Below, in pieces: positions 21,109 to 22,016 of a stretch of 22,016 nt of DNA (its first letter is position 1; every line of letters begins with the position of its first letter). Position numbers and translations under genes: made by a program. Origin of the DNA: JBBTDV01 sp038042605 (lineage in GTDB: Bacteria > Bdellovibrionota > UBA1018); NCBI GenBank assembly GCA_964358645.1, contig CAYHPW010000045.1, positions 1-22,016 of the forward strand, given 5' to 3'. The notes beneath the pieces are model-generated. The model saw only the letters and a program-made list of their open reading frames with translations, did no database searches and had not been told where the DNA came from.

Positions 21109-22016
21109 ATGGCTCGTGAGACAAAACAGGAACGTATTATTAGGGCAATGTTTGATCAGGTTTCAGAGCATTTGCATGAACTGAAAACCCTATCAGCAAA
21201 GCCTGCCCTCAAGGAACTTGATATTGAACGCTGGTGCCAGAGTGTGGTTAAAAACTGTCTAGGGTTCACCTCTACGAATGGCTATACGATTTTAGCCCAA
21301 GAAGTGCGAGGCAAGATGCGCCCTGATCTCATTGTATCAAAAAATGGTGCCCCTATATTTGTAATCGAGATCAAGAAGCTTGGGTTTGATCTCAATAAAT
21401 CTGATTTTCGCTCAGGTAAGGTTCAGCTTGGCGAGTACTTGAATTCAATCGGCAACGTAAAATGGGGAATTCTATGCAACGGCTATGAATGGCGACTGTA
21501 TGATTTTTCCAATCCCGCGATAGGAGGCGTAGAAATTATCAGCTTTGATTTAAAAAATGATGCTGATGACATTGATCTCACCAAACGTGGGATCGAAGAT
21601 GCTTGCTGGGATTTTATAGATCTTCACGAAGCCACATATAACTCGGATAGCTGGTCAGAGTATGCAAAGGAGGCTACTGCTTTTTCGCCTGAATCTTTAG
21701 CAAGAGCCATCCTTTCTGTTGATGTTGTGAAGTATATTGCCAGGATCATTCGTGGAGAGCATGAATACAAAGCTAATACAGAGGTATTGATTGAAAAAAT
21801 CTTTCATCTTCTTGAAAATGGTCTGGATGATTCCGTCCACGACTGGAACGAGACCAAGCAGGCTGAGTTAAGCAAATACATTAAGGTACAAAAGAAAGCT
21901 GGAAGAAGACGCGTCCGCAAAACTGCTAAAGACACTGAGGAACAGGTATCAGTAAATCAAACACTAGTGCCTCTCCCACTTAATTCTTTCCGGTTTTGTA
22001 GCCAAACTTCCGACGC
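21109..22016 (+). CDS. PD-(D/E)XK nuclease-like protein, HsdR N-terminal-type (partial)
   Basis: The frame begins at the ATG at 21109 with AAGGAG 6 bases upstream, 9 bases after the lipoprotein stop, and stays open to the right edge (302 residues seen). The N-terminal domain contains R71-P72-D73 followed by I86-E87-I88-K89-K90, the D-(x)n-ExK core of PD-(D/E)XK nucleases, with CNGYEWRLYDF downstream. This matches the type I restriction endonuclease-like N-terminal domain (HsdR_N_2), found both in true HsdR and in many stand-alone proteins. After about residue 200 the sequence turns helical and then highly basic (KKAGRRRVRKTAK), with no helicase motifs seen before the edge. It is probably a mobile or phage-defence gene. 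Full HsdR is unlikely without nearby HsdM and HsdS, but the rest is not visible. Confidence 0.72.
   Translation, partial: MARETKQERIIRAMFDQVSEHLHELKTLSAKPALKELDIERWCQSVVKNCLGFTSTNGYTILAQEVRGKMRPDLIVSKNGAPIFVIEIKKLGFDLNKSDFRSGKVQLGEYLNSIGNVKWGILCNGYEWRLYDFSNPAIGGVEIISFDLKNDADDIDLTKRGIEDACWDFIDLHEATYNSDSWSEYAKEATAFSPESLARAILSVDVVKYIARIIRGEHEYKANTEVLIEKIFHLLENGLDDSVHDWNETKQAELSKYIKVQKKAGRRRVRKTAKDTEEQVSVNQTLVPLPLNSFRFCSQTSD

Noticed and set aside
21109..22016. Full type I restriction HsdR subunit
   Set aside because: No helicase motifs, HsdM or HsdS are seen in the visible part, so only a nuclease-like N-terminal domain can be supported.

Overview
The window comes from a Gram-negative bacterium with anaerobic, metal-rich respiratory metabolism. 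This is inferred from Tat-exported molybdopterin oxidoreductase subunits, a multihaem cytochrome, Sec-exported proteins, a lipoprotein and anaerobic nitrogen catabolism. The phylum cannot be fixed from sequence reading alone; uncultivated Nitrospirota-, Desulfobacterota- or Omnitrophota-like lineages would fit. No rRNA, tRNA or CRISPR array was seen.

Layout. (1) 1-2323, minus strand: the start of an alternative complex III (ACIII/Act)-like operon, with a pentahaem cytochrome (ActA-like) followed by a Tat-exported molybdopterin-oxidoreductase-like subunit (ActB-like) that runs off the left edge. (2) 2539-3891, plus: an exported phospholipase D-superfamily protein with two HKD motifs. (3) 3914-9365: a nitrogen-catabolism island. 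A YgeY-type M20 hydrolase (minus) is divergent from a carbamate kinase and YgeW-type carbamoyltransferase pair (plus), which converges on a fused formiminotransferase-cyclodeaminase (minus). (4) 9476-11720: a CheY-like response regulator (plus) convergent with a membrane histidine kinase (minus). (5) 11819-18116, minus: a four-gene operon for a periplasmic type II DMSO-reductase-family enzyme, in the order alpha, beta, gamma, TorD-type chaperone. Its alpha and beta motifs recall periplasmic nitrite oxidoreductase/nitrate reductase enzymes. (6) 18321-19545, minus: a small methyltransferase and an exported four-cysteine protein with its own terminator. (7) 19726-22016, plus: an accessory region with a degraded IS5-like transposase, a 52-residue unknown ORF coupled to an XRE-type regulator, a lipoprotein, and a PD-(D/E)XK nuclease-like gene that runs off the right edge.

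How the genes may work together (inference). The Yge/carbamate kinase/FTCD set would take carbamoyl and formimino groups from purine- or ureide-derived intermediates and recover ATP and one-carbon units. The molybdoenzyme operon would reduce or oxidise a small oxyanion or other substrate in the periplasm. The ACIII-like complex could exchange electrons between quinone and periplasmic cytochromes. The kinase is placed directly behind the molybdoenzyme operon and may sense a related signal. Its leader contains two overlapping hairpins that cannot form fully at the same time, which is the most unusual regulatory signal in the window.
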